Assembly (NCBI RefSeq): GCF_005930355.1
Contig: NZ_VDBO01000002.1
Coordinates: forward strand, 124,001 to 188,000
Length of the DNA stretch: 64,000 nt
Direction of reading: 5' to 3'
From: Paenibacillus sinopodophylli
GTDB lineage: Bacteria > Bacillota > Bacilli > Paenibacillales > Paenibacillaceae
The position numbers and the translations under genes are program-made. Positions within the stretch are counted from its first letter, which is position 1; every line of letters starts with the position of its first letter. Under the pieces are notes generated by a model. The model searched no databases. It saw only the letters and a program-made list of their open reading frames with translations, and was not told the origin of the DNA. This document shows positions 41,988 to 50,278 of this stretch, piece after piece.

Positions 41988-42054
41988 GGTTTGTCTATAG
42001 GAGTGAGAAAGGACGTTGAATTCGGGTTTCCGAGTTCAACGTCCTTTTTATTGT

Positions 42055-43245
42055 TTAGCGCAGGTTTTGAATATTCACTTCTGGATTAACGTCTGCTTCA
42101 TAATCAATGCCATCTGTTTCAAAACCAAATAGCTGGAAAAATTCCCGTCTGTAGCCTTCAAGATCTGATAGCTCGTATACGTTTTCTGTAGACAACTTCG
42201 CCCAAACTTCAGCAACCTCAGCCTGAATCTCGGGTCTCATCTCCCAGTCGTCGACACGGATCAGTCCTTTTTCATCGATAAGCGTTTCGCTGCTGTTATA
42301 TAATCGGTCAGAGAACAAACGGTACATTTGCTCGATACAGCCCTCATGAATGCCTTTTTCCTTCATGACTTTATACAGCGCAGAAATATAAAGCGGAACG
42401 ACCGGAATAGCCGAGCTGGATTGTGTCACTAGTGCTTTGTTGACAGACACGAAAGCGCGGCCGCCAGCGTTGCCAAGCTGCTCGTTCAAGCGCTTAGCGG
42501 TAGCTTCCAAATCGTTTTTGGCAGCTCCTATCGTACCCTCGCGGTAAACAGCGTGTGTAATTTCTGGACCGATGTAGGAATAAGCAACGGTTGTCGCTCC
42601 TTCGGCTAGCGCGCCTGCTGCAGTCAGATCATCAATCCACATTTGCCAGTCCTCGCCACCCATAACGGCAATGGTTTGGCGCAGCTCGTCTTCGGTGGCT
42701 GGCTCTATTGTAGCTTGTGAAACTTCGCCGCTGTGGAAGTTTACGGTTTTGTTTGTGTATGTGCCACCTAATGGCTTAATGACGGAAGAGAAGGTTTCAC
42801 CTGTTTTCGGATGCGTACGGCGCGGGGATGCAACGCTGTACACGACAAGATCGATTTGACCAAGCTCAGTACGGATCAAGTCGATCGTTTTCGCTTTGAT
42901 TTCATCAGAGAAGGCATCGCCAACGATACTGTAGGATTTGCGTCCAGCAGCGGCGGCAGCTTCTTCGAAAGCAGCGGAATTGTACCAGCCTGCAGAGGCT
43001 GTGCGAGCCCCTTCAGCAGCTTTGTCAAAGTAGACACCAATCGTGTTAGCGCCTGCGGCAAAGGACGATACGATGCGGGAGGCGAGGCCATAGCCAGTGG
43101 AAGCGCCGATGACTAGTACGTTTTTGGGACCTGTAATGGTTGGTTGTGCCTTAACATAATCGATTTGGCGCTGTACCTGTTGGGCGCAGCCCTCTGGATG
43201 AGCGGTCGTACAAATAAATCCGCGCGTTTTCGGTTGAATAATCAT
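42055..43245 (-). CDS. fabV: Trans-2-enoyl-ACP/CoA reductase FabV
   Basis: A FabV-type enoyl reductase of 396 residues. It shows the N-terminal I-I-Q-P-K-T-R-G-F-I-C, the nucleotide-binding G-A-S-T-G-Y-G-L-A-S-R and the active-site pair Y234 and K243 with eight residues between, the FabV-specific spacing. It performs the last step of fatty acid elongation with NADH and is typically resistant to triclosan. GAGGAA precedes ATG 43245; a longer frame to 43302 has no ribosome binding site. It is a single-gene unit. Confidence 0.92.
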   Translation of the reverse strand: MIIQPKTRGFICTTAHPEGCAQQVQRQIDYVKAQPTITGPKNVLVIGASTGYGLASRIVSSFAAGANTIGVYFDKAAEGARTASAGWYNSAAFEEAAAAAGRKSYSIVGDAFSDEIKAKTIDLIRTELGQIDLVVYSVASPRRTHPKTGETFSSVIKPLGGTYTNKTVNFHSGEVSQATIEPATEDELRQTIAVMGGEDWQMWIDDLTAAGALAEGATTVAYSYIGPEITHAVYREGTIGAAKNDLEATAKRLNEQLGNAGGRAFVSVNKALVTQSSSAIPVVPLYISALYKVMKEKGIHEGCIEQMYRLFSDRLYNSSETLIDEKGLIRVDDWEMRPEIQAEVAEVWAKLSTENVYELSDLEGYRREFFQLFGFETDGIDYEADVNPEVNIQNLR

Positions 43246-43402
43246 ATTAGAATATTCCTCTCCATTATGGAATTTGCAAGTAAGGGTTATGTAGTGGGAC
43301 AACTCTATCTCATTTTACCGATTTTTATAGCAGAAGGGAAGTTCTCTCATGAGAACTGCTGTATTTTTTGTGAAGTTAACGTTTGTCTATACGAAACAAA
43401 TA

Positions 43403-43436
43403 AGCGCCAAGGCAGTAAAGATGCTGCTCTGGCGCT
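43403..43436 (-). terminator. Terminator of the SASP gene
   Basis: AGCGCCAAGGCAG (43403-43415) pairs with CTGCTCTGGCGCT (43424-43436); the T-rich side faces downstream on the minus strand. Confidence 0.7.
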
Positions 43437-43450
43437 GAATAATGGGGAGA

Positions 43451-43660
43451 TTAACGGTTTCCTGAGAGCTGCTGCTCTGCGATCTGTACGAGTCTGCGTG
43501 TAATTAAGCCGCCTATTGAGCCCATGTCACGGGTCGTCATATTCCCGTAGTAGCCGTCTTGCGGAAGTTGAATACCAAGCTCTTGCGCAACTTCGAATTT
43601 GAGTTGTTCAAGTGCTGCACGAGCCTGCGGTACAAGAAGTTGATTGGTGCGGTTTGCCAT
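43451..43660 (-). CDS. Alpha/beta-type small acid-soluble spore protein
   Basis: A 69-residue SASP: A-L-E-Q-L-K-F-E-V-A-Q-E-L-G-I and M-T-T-R-D-M-G-S-I-G-G-L-I-T-R-R-L-V, the two conserved helical blocks that coat spore DNA and protect it from UV. The Glu-Ile/Leu cleavage region for the GPR protease is present (K-F-E-V-A). GGAGG lies upstream of the ATG (GGAGGCTGAGAAAAG). It is expected to be made in the forespore under sigma-G. Confidence 0.92.
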   Translation of the reverse strand: MANRTNQLLVPQARAALEQLKFEVAQELGIQLPQDGYYGNMTTRDMGSIGGLITRRLVQIAEQQLSGNR

Positions 43661-43793
43661 CTTTTCTCAGCCTCCTTCTTGCATCTATTATGTGGAAGAG
43701 GATAGGGGATTATTCGTCTATTCAACCTGAAATTACCGACGAATTTTGGGGTTATTTCATGCTAAGATAGGGTACACGGAAGGAGGCCTCGTT

Positions 43794-44411
43794 ATGTTTA
43801 TGAAACCGATGCTTATGACCGAGCATGCAAAGCCTTTTGATGATGATAATTATATTTTCGAGCCAATTATTGACGGCCATCGACTGCAGCTTTCTTTCAT
43901 CCAGAACAAACCTAAATTATATACGAGACACTTTAATGACGTTACCCGCCAATATCCGGAGCTACATAATGTACCATTGCGAGAACCGGCTGATGTACTA
44001 TTAGACGGCGAGGTTGCCTATGTAAACCCGGATACGGGAGCTTTCGAATTCCAGACACTGCAAACCAGATATCGCATGAGGAAAGAGCCTGCGATCCGAG
44101 AAGCTAAACGGACGAATCCTGTACAGTTTTTCATATTTGACTTGTTGTATTATAACGGTGTGGATTTAAGGCCGTACCCGCTGCTGGAGCGGAAGAAGCT
44201 GCTTAACCGGATATTGGAAGATAATCATTATTTTAAAAAGATGTTTTACATGGAGAGGAATGGCTCTGCGCTCTTTGATCTCGTTACACATTGCGATGGG
44301 GAGGGAGTGGCCTGCAAACGGAAGGACAGCGTATATTCCTATGGTAAACAAGGTGGTTGGCTGCAGGTGCTGAGCGAGGATTATAAGTCATTGAAGCTGG
44401 TTGGACAATGA
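43794..44411 (+). CDS. ATP-dependent DNA ligase-like adenylation domain lacking the catalytic lysine
   Basis: A 205-residue protein spanning only the nucleotidyltransferase domain of ATP-dependent DNA ligases. Motif I reads F-E-P-I-I-D-G-H-R, where K-x-D-G is expected; the nucleophilic Lys is Ile25. Motif III (F-I-F-D-L-L-Y-Y-N-G) and motif IV (G-E-G-V-A-C-K) are recognisable, but motif V is reduced to W-L-Q-V-L. No OB-fold domain follows. It is therefore unlikely to ligate by itself and may be a binding or regulatory relative, or decaying. GGAAGGAGGCC precedes ATG 43794, so translation looks healthy. Confidence 0.75.
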   Translation: MFMKPMLMTEHAKPFDDDNYIFEPIIDGHRLQLSFIQNKPKLYTRHFNDVTRQYPELHNVPLREPADVLLDGEVAYVNPDTGAFEFQTLQTRYRMRKEPAIREAKRTNPVQFFIFDLLYYNGVDLRPYPLLERKKLLNRILEDNHYFKKMFYMERNGSALFDLVTHCDGEGVACKRKDSVYSYGKQGGWLQVLSEDYKSLKLVGQ

Positions 44412-44524
44412 GAATGTTTCATACCTAATCGAATAGGTTAAATAGCAGTAACAGATGAAACTTTGATTAGAAACAAGGTGAGCTGCACATTGTTGAAATT
44501 AGCTCCTATTTGAAGCGAAAGCAA

Positions 44525-44557
44525 AAGGCTGCAGACGCGATTAGCGTCTGCAGCCTT
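44525..44557. terminator. Bidirectional terminator
   Basis: AAGGCTGCAGACGC (44525-44538) mirrors GCGTCTGCAGCCTT (44544-44557), between the ligase-like gene and the NlpC/P60 gene. Confidence 0.85.
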
Positions 44558-44583
44558 CAATGGCTCATTATTAATAGGCATAA

Positions 44584-45069
44584 CTAGCTAAGAACACGTC
44601 TGGCCGTTACATATTTCTTGGCCCAATAACTGCTTCCAAGGCTTGTGACGGTAACACCTTGGCTTGTAGAGCTGTGGATGATTTTGTTATTGCCAGCATA
44701 GATAGCGACATGGCTAATGGACTTGCCGTTCGTGTTGAAGAATACAAGATCGCCCACGCTTAAAGAGCCTTTCGCAACCTTCTCGCCTACAGATGCTTGC
44801 GCAGAAGAAGAGCGCGGCAAATTAACATCCAAGCTTTTGTACAGAAATTGGGTGAAAGAAGAGCAGTCAAAAGCGTATGTAACGCCAACTGGTGCGCCAA
44901 ATTTATAAGGTGTACCGATATATTCTTTCCCAGTAGAAATAAGATCTAATGTTTCAGGTGTTGCTGCATGTGCTTTTGGTGCAAAAGATCCGAATGTGAT
45001 TGCCGACATGACGATCGCGCTGCAAATGCCTGCTTTGGCAATCGATTTCAATAGGTGTGATGTTCTCAT
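44584..45069 (-). CDS. Secreted NlpC/P60 peptidoglycan hydrolase
   Basis: A 161-residue exported endopeptidase: signal peptide cut after A-H-A (about residue 35), then an NlpC/P60 domain with catalytic C69 in F-D-C-S-S-F, H120 in S-H-V-A-I-Y and H132 in I-I-H-S-S-T. It cuts gamma-D-Glu-diamino acid links in cell wall stem peptides. No wall-binding repeats are present, so it is the catalytic domain alone. Confidence 0.9.
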   Translation of the reverse strand: MRTSHLLKSIAKAGICSAIVMSAITFGSFAPKAHAATPETLDLISTGKEYIGTPYKFGAPVGVTYAFDCSSFTQFLYKSLDVNLPRSSSAQASVGEKVAKGSLSVGDLVFFNTNGKSISHVAIYAGNNKIIHSSTSQGVTVTSLGSSYWAKKYVTARRVLS

Positions 45070-45235
45070 GCTGTCAGGATGTCCCTCCGCGTTTCGTTTT
45101 ATGTGTTCTGACTATAACACATCTAAAAACGGCGAAAATCGCGAATGAGAGCGAACCTTTAGTTATAACAGGGATTCTGAGAGTTTATGAGAATTAAATG
45201 AAAAAAAACTCATAATTAAAAATAGACAGCAGAAA

Positions 45236-46216
45236 TTAAGGCATGTTTACGCCTCTAGCACTGACTAGCAGGCTGTACCATTGCTCGCGTGTCATGATTT
45301 CGGACTGTTGAACCGCGTCTTTACAGGCGATAATGCGCTCTGGGTTTACCGTGCCGATTACCGGTTGAATGCGAGCAGGATGCTTCATCAGCCAAGCTAG
45401 TACGATGGCTTCAGACGTTGTACCGTTTTCCTCGGCAATTTCCTTTACCAAAGCGGCTGTTTGAATTTCTGCTTCACTGGCATTCTCCGAAGCTCTACCA
45501 GAAAATCTGCCTTGAGCAAGCGGTCCCCACGCCTGAATCTGAATGTTCTCCATTTGCATGAACTCCATTAAACCTTCAGCGAAGTTATCCTTTAGTCCGG
45601 CTTTCTGATTCACATGAATACCTTGATCGACCCAGTCATGGCGCAGCAGACTAAGCTCTAGCTGATTGACGACGATAGGATCTGGCAATGCACGCTGGAG
45701 GAATCGAATTTGACCCGGGCTCATATTGGAAACACCGAAGTTACGTACTTTCCCTGATAACTTAAGCGCAGTGAAGGCTTCTGCAATTTCATCCGGCTCC
45801 ATGAGTGGATCGGGACGATGAAGCAGCAATACGTCAATGTATTCTGTACCTAGACGCTCTAGAATGCCGTCTACTGATGGCAATATATGTGACTTTGAGA
45901 AGTTGAATCTTCCTGGTAATACACCGTCAGCTAGCTGAATGCCAACCTTGGATTGAATGACCATTTGCTCGCGCAGTTTTGGCTGCTGCTTGAGTACTTG
46001 TCCGAATACGGACTCGGCTTTGCCTCTTGTATAAATATCGGCGTGGTCATACATCGTGATTCCGATCGAGAGGGCAGCGTCGATGGCTGCTTCAGCCTGA
46101 CGAACGTGATCAGTTGTAATCGGGTCCGCAAGATCCCAGCTTCCGCCAAGGCCCATGCATCCTAATGCTAAACGGCTGTTCGATATTCCTCGATGCTCGA
46201 GTGGCATCAATTTCAT
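45236..46216 (-). CDS. Aldo/keto reductase (YdhF-like)
   Basis: A 326-residue (alpha/beta)8 NADPH oxidoreductase with the tetrad D57, Y62, K90 and H133 visible in M-Y-D-H-A-D-I-Y, V-I-Q-S-K-V-G and L-L-L-H-R-P-D-P. G-N-V-N-P-E-R-I near the C-terminus, read here as G-T-V-N-P-E-R-I, is the cofactor-binding helix. The substrate is unknown. The gene is isolated and starts at ATG 46216 behind GGAGGTTGATG. Confidence 0.88.
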   Translation of the reverse strand: MKLMPLEHRGISNSRLALGCMGLGGSWDLADPITTDHVRQAEAAIDAALSIGITMYDHADIYTRGKAESVFGQVLKQQPKLREQMVIQSKVGIQLADGVLPGRFNFSKSHILPSVDGILERLGTEYIDVLLLHRPDPLMEPDEIAEAFTALKLSGKVRNFGVSNMSPGQIRFLQRALPDPIVVNQLELSLLRHDWVDQGIHVNQKAGLKDNFAEGLMEFMQMENIQIQAWGPLAQGRFSGRASENASEAEIQTAALVKEIAEENGTTSEAIVLAWLMKHPARIQPVIGTVNPERIIACKDAVQQSEIMTREQWYSLLVSARGVNMP

Positions 46217-46535
46217 TGTTCATCAACCTCCGGATATTGGAATTATACTTAGACGGTTACTATTATACCTTGCTATCGATTGCTATATAAGCACTGAAAA
46301 AAAGTTCACTAACTATCTTTGCGCCGCTAGTATCAATTGAACCTCTTATTAAAGTCGATTCTTAAAATATAGGAAAGGATATTATTTCGCCATCCTTTCT
46401 CTATATTTCTCGGAATGAAACACGCTGCACTGCCAAAGGATAGCGACAGCCGTTTCACCTTGTTGCAAACGCTTCATTTCAATGCTAAATTACTTATGAC
46501 TATGTTTGACTAACATTAATTTGGAGGTGTCTCAA
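46217..46535. other. Intergenic region holding repeat copy 3
   Basis: 319 bases between the divergent aldo/keto reductase and esterase genes. It contains the dispersed repeat at 46364-46461 and, at its right end, the TTGGAGGTG ribosome binding site of the esterase. No further gene or strong promoter is recognised. Confidence 0.6.
46364..46461 (+). repeat. Dispersed intergenic repeat, copy 3
   Basis: Hairpin ATATAGGAAAGGAT ... ATCCTTTCTCTATAT, then CTCGGAATGAAACACGCTGC, TGCCAAAGGATAGCGACA and GCCGTTTCACCTTG. The hairpin arm is nearly identical to copy 2. Confidence 0.8.
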
Positions 46536-47318
46536 TTGGCGTTCATAACCTGTAACTTTTTTTCTGAAGCACTAGGCCTCAGTACATCAATGACTGTTAT
46601 TTTGCCTCAGCAAACCCATTCTCAGATTGGGCTGAACAATCGAAGCAGCCAGAAGCTGCACAAAACATTATATTTGCTGCATGGTTTATCCGACGACGAT
46701 ACAATCTGGACACGAAGAACTTCTATTGAACGGTATGTAGCTGAGCTGGGACTTGCTGTCGTTATGCCGAATGTCCATCAAAGCTTCTATACGGATATGG
46801 AATACGGGAACAAATATTGGACGTTCCTTACAGAGGAGCTTCCGGCTATCGCCCGTTCCTTCTTCCCTTTATCAGACGCAAGGGAGGACAATTATGTTGC
46901 AGGCTTGTCTATGGGGGGCTACGGCGCTTTCAAATGGGCGCTTCGTCATCCTGACCGTATTGCAGCTGCGGGAAGCTTATCGGGTGCGCTTGATATGGCA
47001 AAGCATATCAAAGAACCAGCTCAGTTGAATATGAAGCCTTTATTTACCCTCATTTATGGAGATAAGGATATTAAGGGGACAGATGATGATTTGCTCCATC
47101 TCGTTGCTGAGCATGAGGCATCTTCAGTCGAGAAGCCGCTTCTCTATCAGTGCTGCGGGACAGAAGATTTCCTGTATACGGACAATATCGCTTTCCGCGA
47201 TGCTTGCCGGGATGCTGCGCTTCCACTGACATACGTCGAAGGACCGGGCAGTCATGAATGGGGCTATTGGGATGAGCATATTCAACATTTTTTGAAATGG
47301 CTTCCGCGCTCTGAGTAG
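46536..47318 (+). CDS. Esterase of the EstA/S-formylglutathione hydrolase-like family
   Basis: A 260-residue alpha/beta hydrolase: L-L-H-G-L-S-D-D-D near residue 47, nucleophile S125 in G-L-S-M-G-G-Y-G, then D211 and H240 (G-S-H-E-W-G-Y-W) completing the triad. It resembles tributyrin esterases and esterase-D family enzymes that cut short acyl or feruloyl/acetyl esters; no signal peptide, so intracellular. The start is TTG at 46536 with GGAGGTG 6 bases upstream; the in-frame ATG-like start at 46506 lies before the ribosome binding site. Confidence 0.85.
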   Translation: MAFITCNFFSEALGLSTSMTVILPQQTHSQIGLNNRSSQKLHKTLYLLHGLSDDDTIWTRRTSIERYVAELGLAVVMPNVHQSFYTDMEYGNKYWTFLTEELPAIARSFFPLSDAREDNYVAGLSMGGYGAFKWALRHPDRIAAAGSLSGALDMAKHIKEPAQLNMKPLFTLIYGDKDIKGTDDDLLHLVAEHEASSVEKPLLYQCCGTEDFLYTDNIAFRDACRDAALPLTYVEGPGSHEWGYWDEHIQHFLKWLPRSE

Positions 47319-47334
47319 GAAGATGGACAAGATG

Positions 47335-47378
47335 AAGAATCACACCGATTAGAAGCTAATTGGTGTGATTCTTTTTTA
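47335..47378 (+). terminator. Terminator after the esterase gene
   Basis: AAGAATCACACC (47335-47346) pairs with GGTGTGATTCTT (47362-47373) and runs into T residues. Confidence 0.85.
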
Positions 47379-47467
47379 TTATCTGCGTCAATCATGGAAT
47401 GATTTTGTTAGTCTCACCCAAATAGTAGTTGCAAAATGTATCCGCTACCATTATGATTTGTTTAGGA

Positions 47468-47503
47468 TTAATATTTATAACATTGTATTAATATTTATAT
47501 TAA
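47468..47503 (+). promoter_or_regulatory. Direct repeat and near-palindrome upstream of the GH51 gene
   Basis: TTAATATTTATA occurs at 47468 and again at 47488, 20 bases apart. The second copy forms the near-palindrome TTAATATTTATATTAA. It may be an operator for the arabinofuranosidase gene or simply A/T-rich promoter sequence. Confidence 0.35.
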
Positions 47504-47555
47504 TTCAATAAGTGGGGATCGAACAATTCAATATATAAAAGTGAGGATGATAGCT

Positions 47556-49049
47556 TTGACTAACCGGATAACAATCAATACCGATCTGACGGCAGGTACG
47601 ATTAATCGCAATATTTATGGACATTTCTCAGAGCATTTGGGTCGTTGTATTTATGAAGGTATCTGGGTAGGCGAGGATTCACCTATTCCGAACACAAACG
47701 GGATCCGCAACGATGTAGTCGCGGCACTGAAGCAACTGAACATTCCGGTGCTTCGCTGGCCGGGCGGCTGTTTCGCAGATGAATACCATTGGAAAGACGG
47801 TATAGGTCCACGGGAATCGCGCAAACGGATGATTAATACGCACTGGGGCGGCGTGCTGGAAAACAATCATTTCGGAACGCATGAGTTTCTGATGCTGTGT
47901 GAAATGCTGGAGTGTGAGCCATATATTTCGGGCAATGTTGGAAGCGGCACGGTACAGGAAATGTCGGAGTGGGTAGAATACATGACATTTGACGGCATTT
48001 CTCCAATGGCAGAGCTGCGGCGGGAGAACGGTCGTGAGAAACCGTGGAATATCAAATATTTCGGCGTAGGTAATGAGAACTGGGGCTGTGGCGGCAATAT
48101 GCGCCCTGAATATTATGCAGATCTTTATCGCAGGTACCAAACCTATGTACGCAATTATGGAGAGAACAGCATTCATAAGATCGCATGTGGACCGAATGTA
48201 GATGATTACAACTGGATGGAAGTACTGATGCGCGAGGCACATGGGAAAATGGATGCCATTTCGCTGCACTATTATACGCTTCCGGGCGACACTTGGGACG
48301 AAAAGGGAGCAGCAACAGGCTTCACGGAGGATGAATGGTATATTACACTCAAGAAAGCGTTGTGGATGGACGAGCTGATTAAACGCCATTCAACGATTAT
48401 GGATAAATATGACCCAGCTAAGCGTGTTGGCCTAATGGTCGACGAGTGGGGAACATGGTTTGATGTTGAGCCAGGTACGAACCCAGGCTTTCTCTATCAG
48501 CAGAATACGATTCGCGATGCGCTTGTAGCGGGCATAACGCTTCATATTTTCCATGATCATTGCGATCGGGTGCAAATGGCTAATATTGCTCAGGTCATTA
48601 ATGTACTGCAATCGGTCATTTTGACTGAGGGTGAGAAAATGGTGCTGACACCGACGTATCACGTTTTTGACATGTATAAGGTGCATCAGAACGCCACTTT
48701 ACTGAACACATCCATTGACAGTCAGGACTATGTGCATAATAACGATAAGATCCCGAAGGTTTCCGTTTCGGCTTCAAGGGATGCGGAAGGACGCATTCAC
48801 GTCAGCCTATGCAATCTAGACCAAAATGAGGCTGCAGACGTTGAGATCGACCTCCGCGGCTTGGTCGGTTCTGGTATTTCCGTTTCCGGTACGGAGTTGA
48901 CTGCTTCGGTCAAGGATGCTCACAATACATTCGATCAGCCTGAAACGGTAGTTCCGACCGCTTATCAGGCATTCACGGTTAACGGTTCAACGATCAGCGC
49001 GAAGCTCTCGCCGATGTCGGTTACGGTGCTTGAACTGATTTCTGAATAA
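47556..49049 (+). CDS. abfA: Intracellular alpha-L-arabinofuranosidase, GH51
   Basis: A 497-residue GH51 enzyme: [13 protein letters not shown] near residue 22, L-R-W-P-G-G-C-F, acid/base E174 in G-V-G-N-E-N-W-G and nucleophile E297 in V-D-E-W-G, then a C-terminal beta domain. It releases L-arabinose from arabinan or arabinoxylan oligosaccharides in the cytoplasm. GAGG is correctly spaced for TTG 47556; the upstream GTG (47541) and ATG (47547) overlap or abut it. No transporter or regulator adjoins it. A DUF6171 gene follows after 13 bases. Confidence 0.92.
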   Translation: MTNRITINTDLTAGTINRNIYGHFSEHLGRCIYEGIWVGEDSPIPNTNGIRNDVVAALKQLNIPVLRWPGGCFADEYHWKDGIGPRESRKRMINTHWGGVLENNHFGTHEFLMLCEMLECEPYISGNVGSGTVQEMSEWVEYMTFDGISPMAELRRENGREKPWNIKYFGVGNENWGCGGNMRPEYYADLYRRYQTYVRNYGENSIHKIACGPNVDDYNWMEVLMREAHGKMDAISLHYYTLPGDTWDEKGAATGFTEDEWYITLKKALWMDELIKRHSTIMDKYDPAKRVGLMVDEWGTWFDVEPGTNPGFLYQQNTIRDALVAGITLHIFHDHCDRVQMANIAQVINVLQSVILTEGEKMVLTPTYHVFDMYKVHQNATLLNTSIDSQDYVHNNDKIPKVSVSASRDAEGRIHVSLCNLDQNEAADVEIDLRGLVGSGISVSGTELTASVKDAHNTFDQPETVVPTAYQAFTVNGSTISAKLSPMSVTVLELISE

Positions 49050-49062
49050 GGAAGGCTTCATA

Positions 49063-49335
49063 ATGAGTAGAAGCAATCAGTGCAAGGGATGCCGGGATGA
49101 CTACCGTGTAACGGATGCGCAAATCGATCGGATATTGGCGGCGCCGATGTTTCAATCAGAGATTAGCGTACCGGATGATGTATACGAGGAGCGCTTGCAG
49201 GCATGCAGGGCGTGCCCTAAATTTCAATATGGTACGACTTGCACCATCTGTGGCTGTTTCGTTCGGATTGCAGCCAAGTATAAAGACCGCGCCTGTCCGA
49301 ACCCAGGTGACAGTCGCTGGCTGAAGCATGCTTAA
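49063..49335 (+). CDS. Cysteine-rich DUF6171-like protein
   Basis: A 90-residue protein with eight or more cysteines in C-x-x-C pairs (C-K-G-C, C-R-A-C, C-T-I-C-G-C, and a final C-P-N-P-G-D), suggesting one or two zinc sites. It resembles the uncharacterised DUF6171 family of Bacillales. GGAAGG lies before the ATG. It follows the arabinofuranosidase by 13 bases and is probably co-transcribed; a functional link is not evident. Confidence 0.75.
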   Translation: MSRSNQCKGCRDDYRVTDAQIDRILAAPMFQSEISVPDDVYEERLQACRACPKFQYGTTCTICGCFVRIAAKYKDRACPNPGDSRWLKHA

Positions 49336-49409
49336 TCTAGAATAGAAGGATCTATCGCTGGCTGCTGGTTTTAGGATAATCGAGCCAGCGGAGAGTTGTT
49401 TTCATAATG

Positions 49410-49450
49410 AAAAGGTGACGGGCTGCGCTGAGCTGCCCGTCACCTTTTTT
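49410..49450. terminator. Bidirectional terminator
   Basis: AAAAGGTGACGGGC (49410-49423) pairs with GCCCGTCACCTTTT (49435-49448). It ends the GH51/DUF6171 transcript and the cupin gene on the other strand. Confidence 0.85.
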
Positions 49451-49470
49451 GGTTTATTCAAATGCCGCTG

Positions 49471-50139
49471 CTAGAATTGAGGAGCGCGATGATGATGACT
49501 ACCGTATTTCTGCGGCTGCACCGCTTGGTTTGGTTGGACGGCTTGCTGCGCTACAAACCCTTGATTGGCGGAGGGGTTGGCTGCTGATTGACCTTGGACG
49601 GGGTTGTAGCTGCAATTACTTGGCGGCCCCAAAACGACGGTGTTTTTGATCGGTTCAAGTGTCGTTTTCAATGCTTCTGCATCCAGGCAATACGTATAAG
49701 CGAACACATTGGCTGGCGTTAAACGCAATAAATCCGATCCGTAGATGACATCTGGAACATTAGCATCGAAGATCGCGAGCAAATGCGTATGATCCTGTGT
49801 AGCAATCTCATAATGCCACCAGCCTTGCGGTAAATTAACGACTTGACCAGGTGTGACATGATAGCGAAGATATTGTTTCGTGAAAGGATTCAAGAGTGAG
49901 ATCTCCGCTGCGCCAGAAATACAATAAACGAGCTCAGAAGCATTTTGATGGTAATGTGGCTCGATGACGTTTCCTTTGCTGAGGAAAATATCGAGCAAAG
50001 AAAGGTTTCGCAGTGTATTCAGCTGATTGACGGATAAGAGATTAATGTAGTTGTTTGCGTCCTTTTTGAAGATTGGATTGCTGTTGACATCGAAAGCGAA
50101 TTGCGTACCTGGAGACGTGTAGTCGATCTGTGAACTCAT
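49471..50139 (-). CDS. Cupin-domain protein
   Basis: A 222-residue protein with one cupin barrel (about 45-165): metal-site pattern H-Y-H-Q-N-A-S-E near residue 70 and a second block G-W-W-H-Y-E-I near 110. It resembles the oxalate decarboxylase-like and spore-coat cupins of Bacillales. The tail is rich in Gln, Ala, Asn and Pro (Q-A-V-Q-P-N-Q-A) and ends with a His-rich G-S-H-H-H-R. ATG 50139 is chosen with AAAAGGGGC about 12 bases upstream. No signal peptide. Catalytic or structural role is unknown. Confidence 0.75.
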   Translation of the reverse strand: MSSQIDYTSPGTQFAFDVNSNPIFKKDANNYINLLSVNQLNTLRNLSLLDIFLSKGNVIEPHYHQNASELVYCISGAAEISLLNPFTKQYLRYHVTPGQVVNLPQGWWHYEIATQDHTHLLAIFDANVPDVIYGSDLLRLTPANVFAYTYCLDAEALKTTLEPIKNTVVLGPPSNCSYNPVQGQSAANPSANQGFVAQQAVQPNQAVQPQKYGSHHHRAPQF

Positions 50140-50230
50140 TTGAATAGATTGCCCCTTTTCACTAGGCTGATGAATCTTATGAGGTAGGGTATGTGTTTGC
50201 CTAGGCAGGTGTGAATCGTTTTGCAAAAAT

Positions 50231-50272
50231 AAAAGCCCTCCAAGATGAGCCTGCATTGGCTCTTGGAGGGCT
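50231..50272 (-). terminator. Terminator of the GH4 gene
   Basis: AGCCCTCCAAGATGAGCC (50234-50251) pairs with GGCTCTTGGAGGGCT (50258-50272), with the T-rich side downstream on the minus strand. Confidence 0.85.
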
Positions 50273-50278
50273 GTATGG

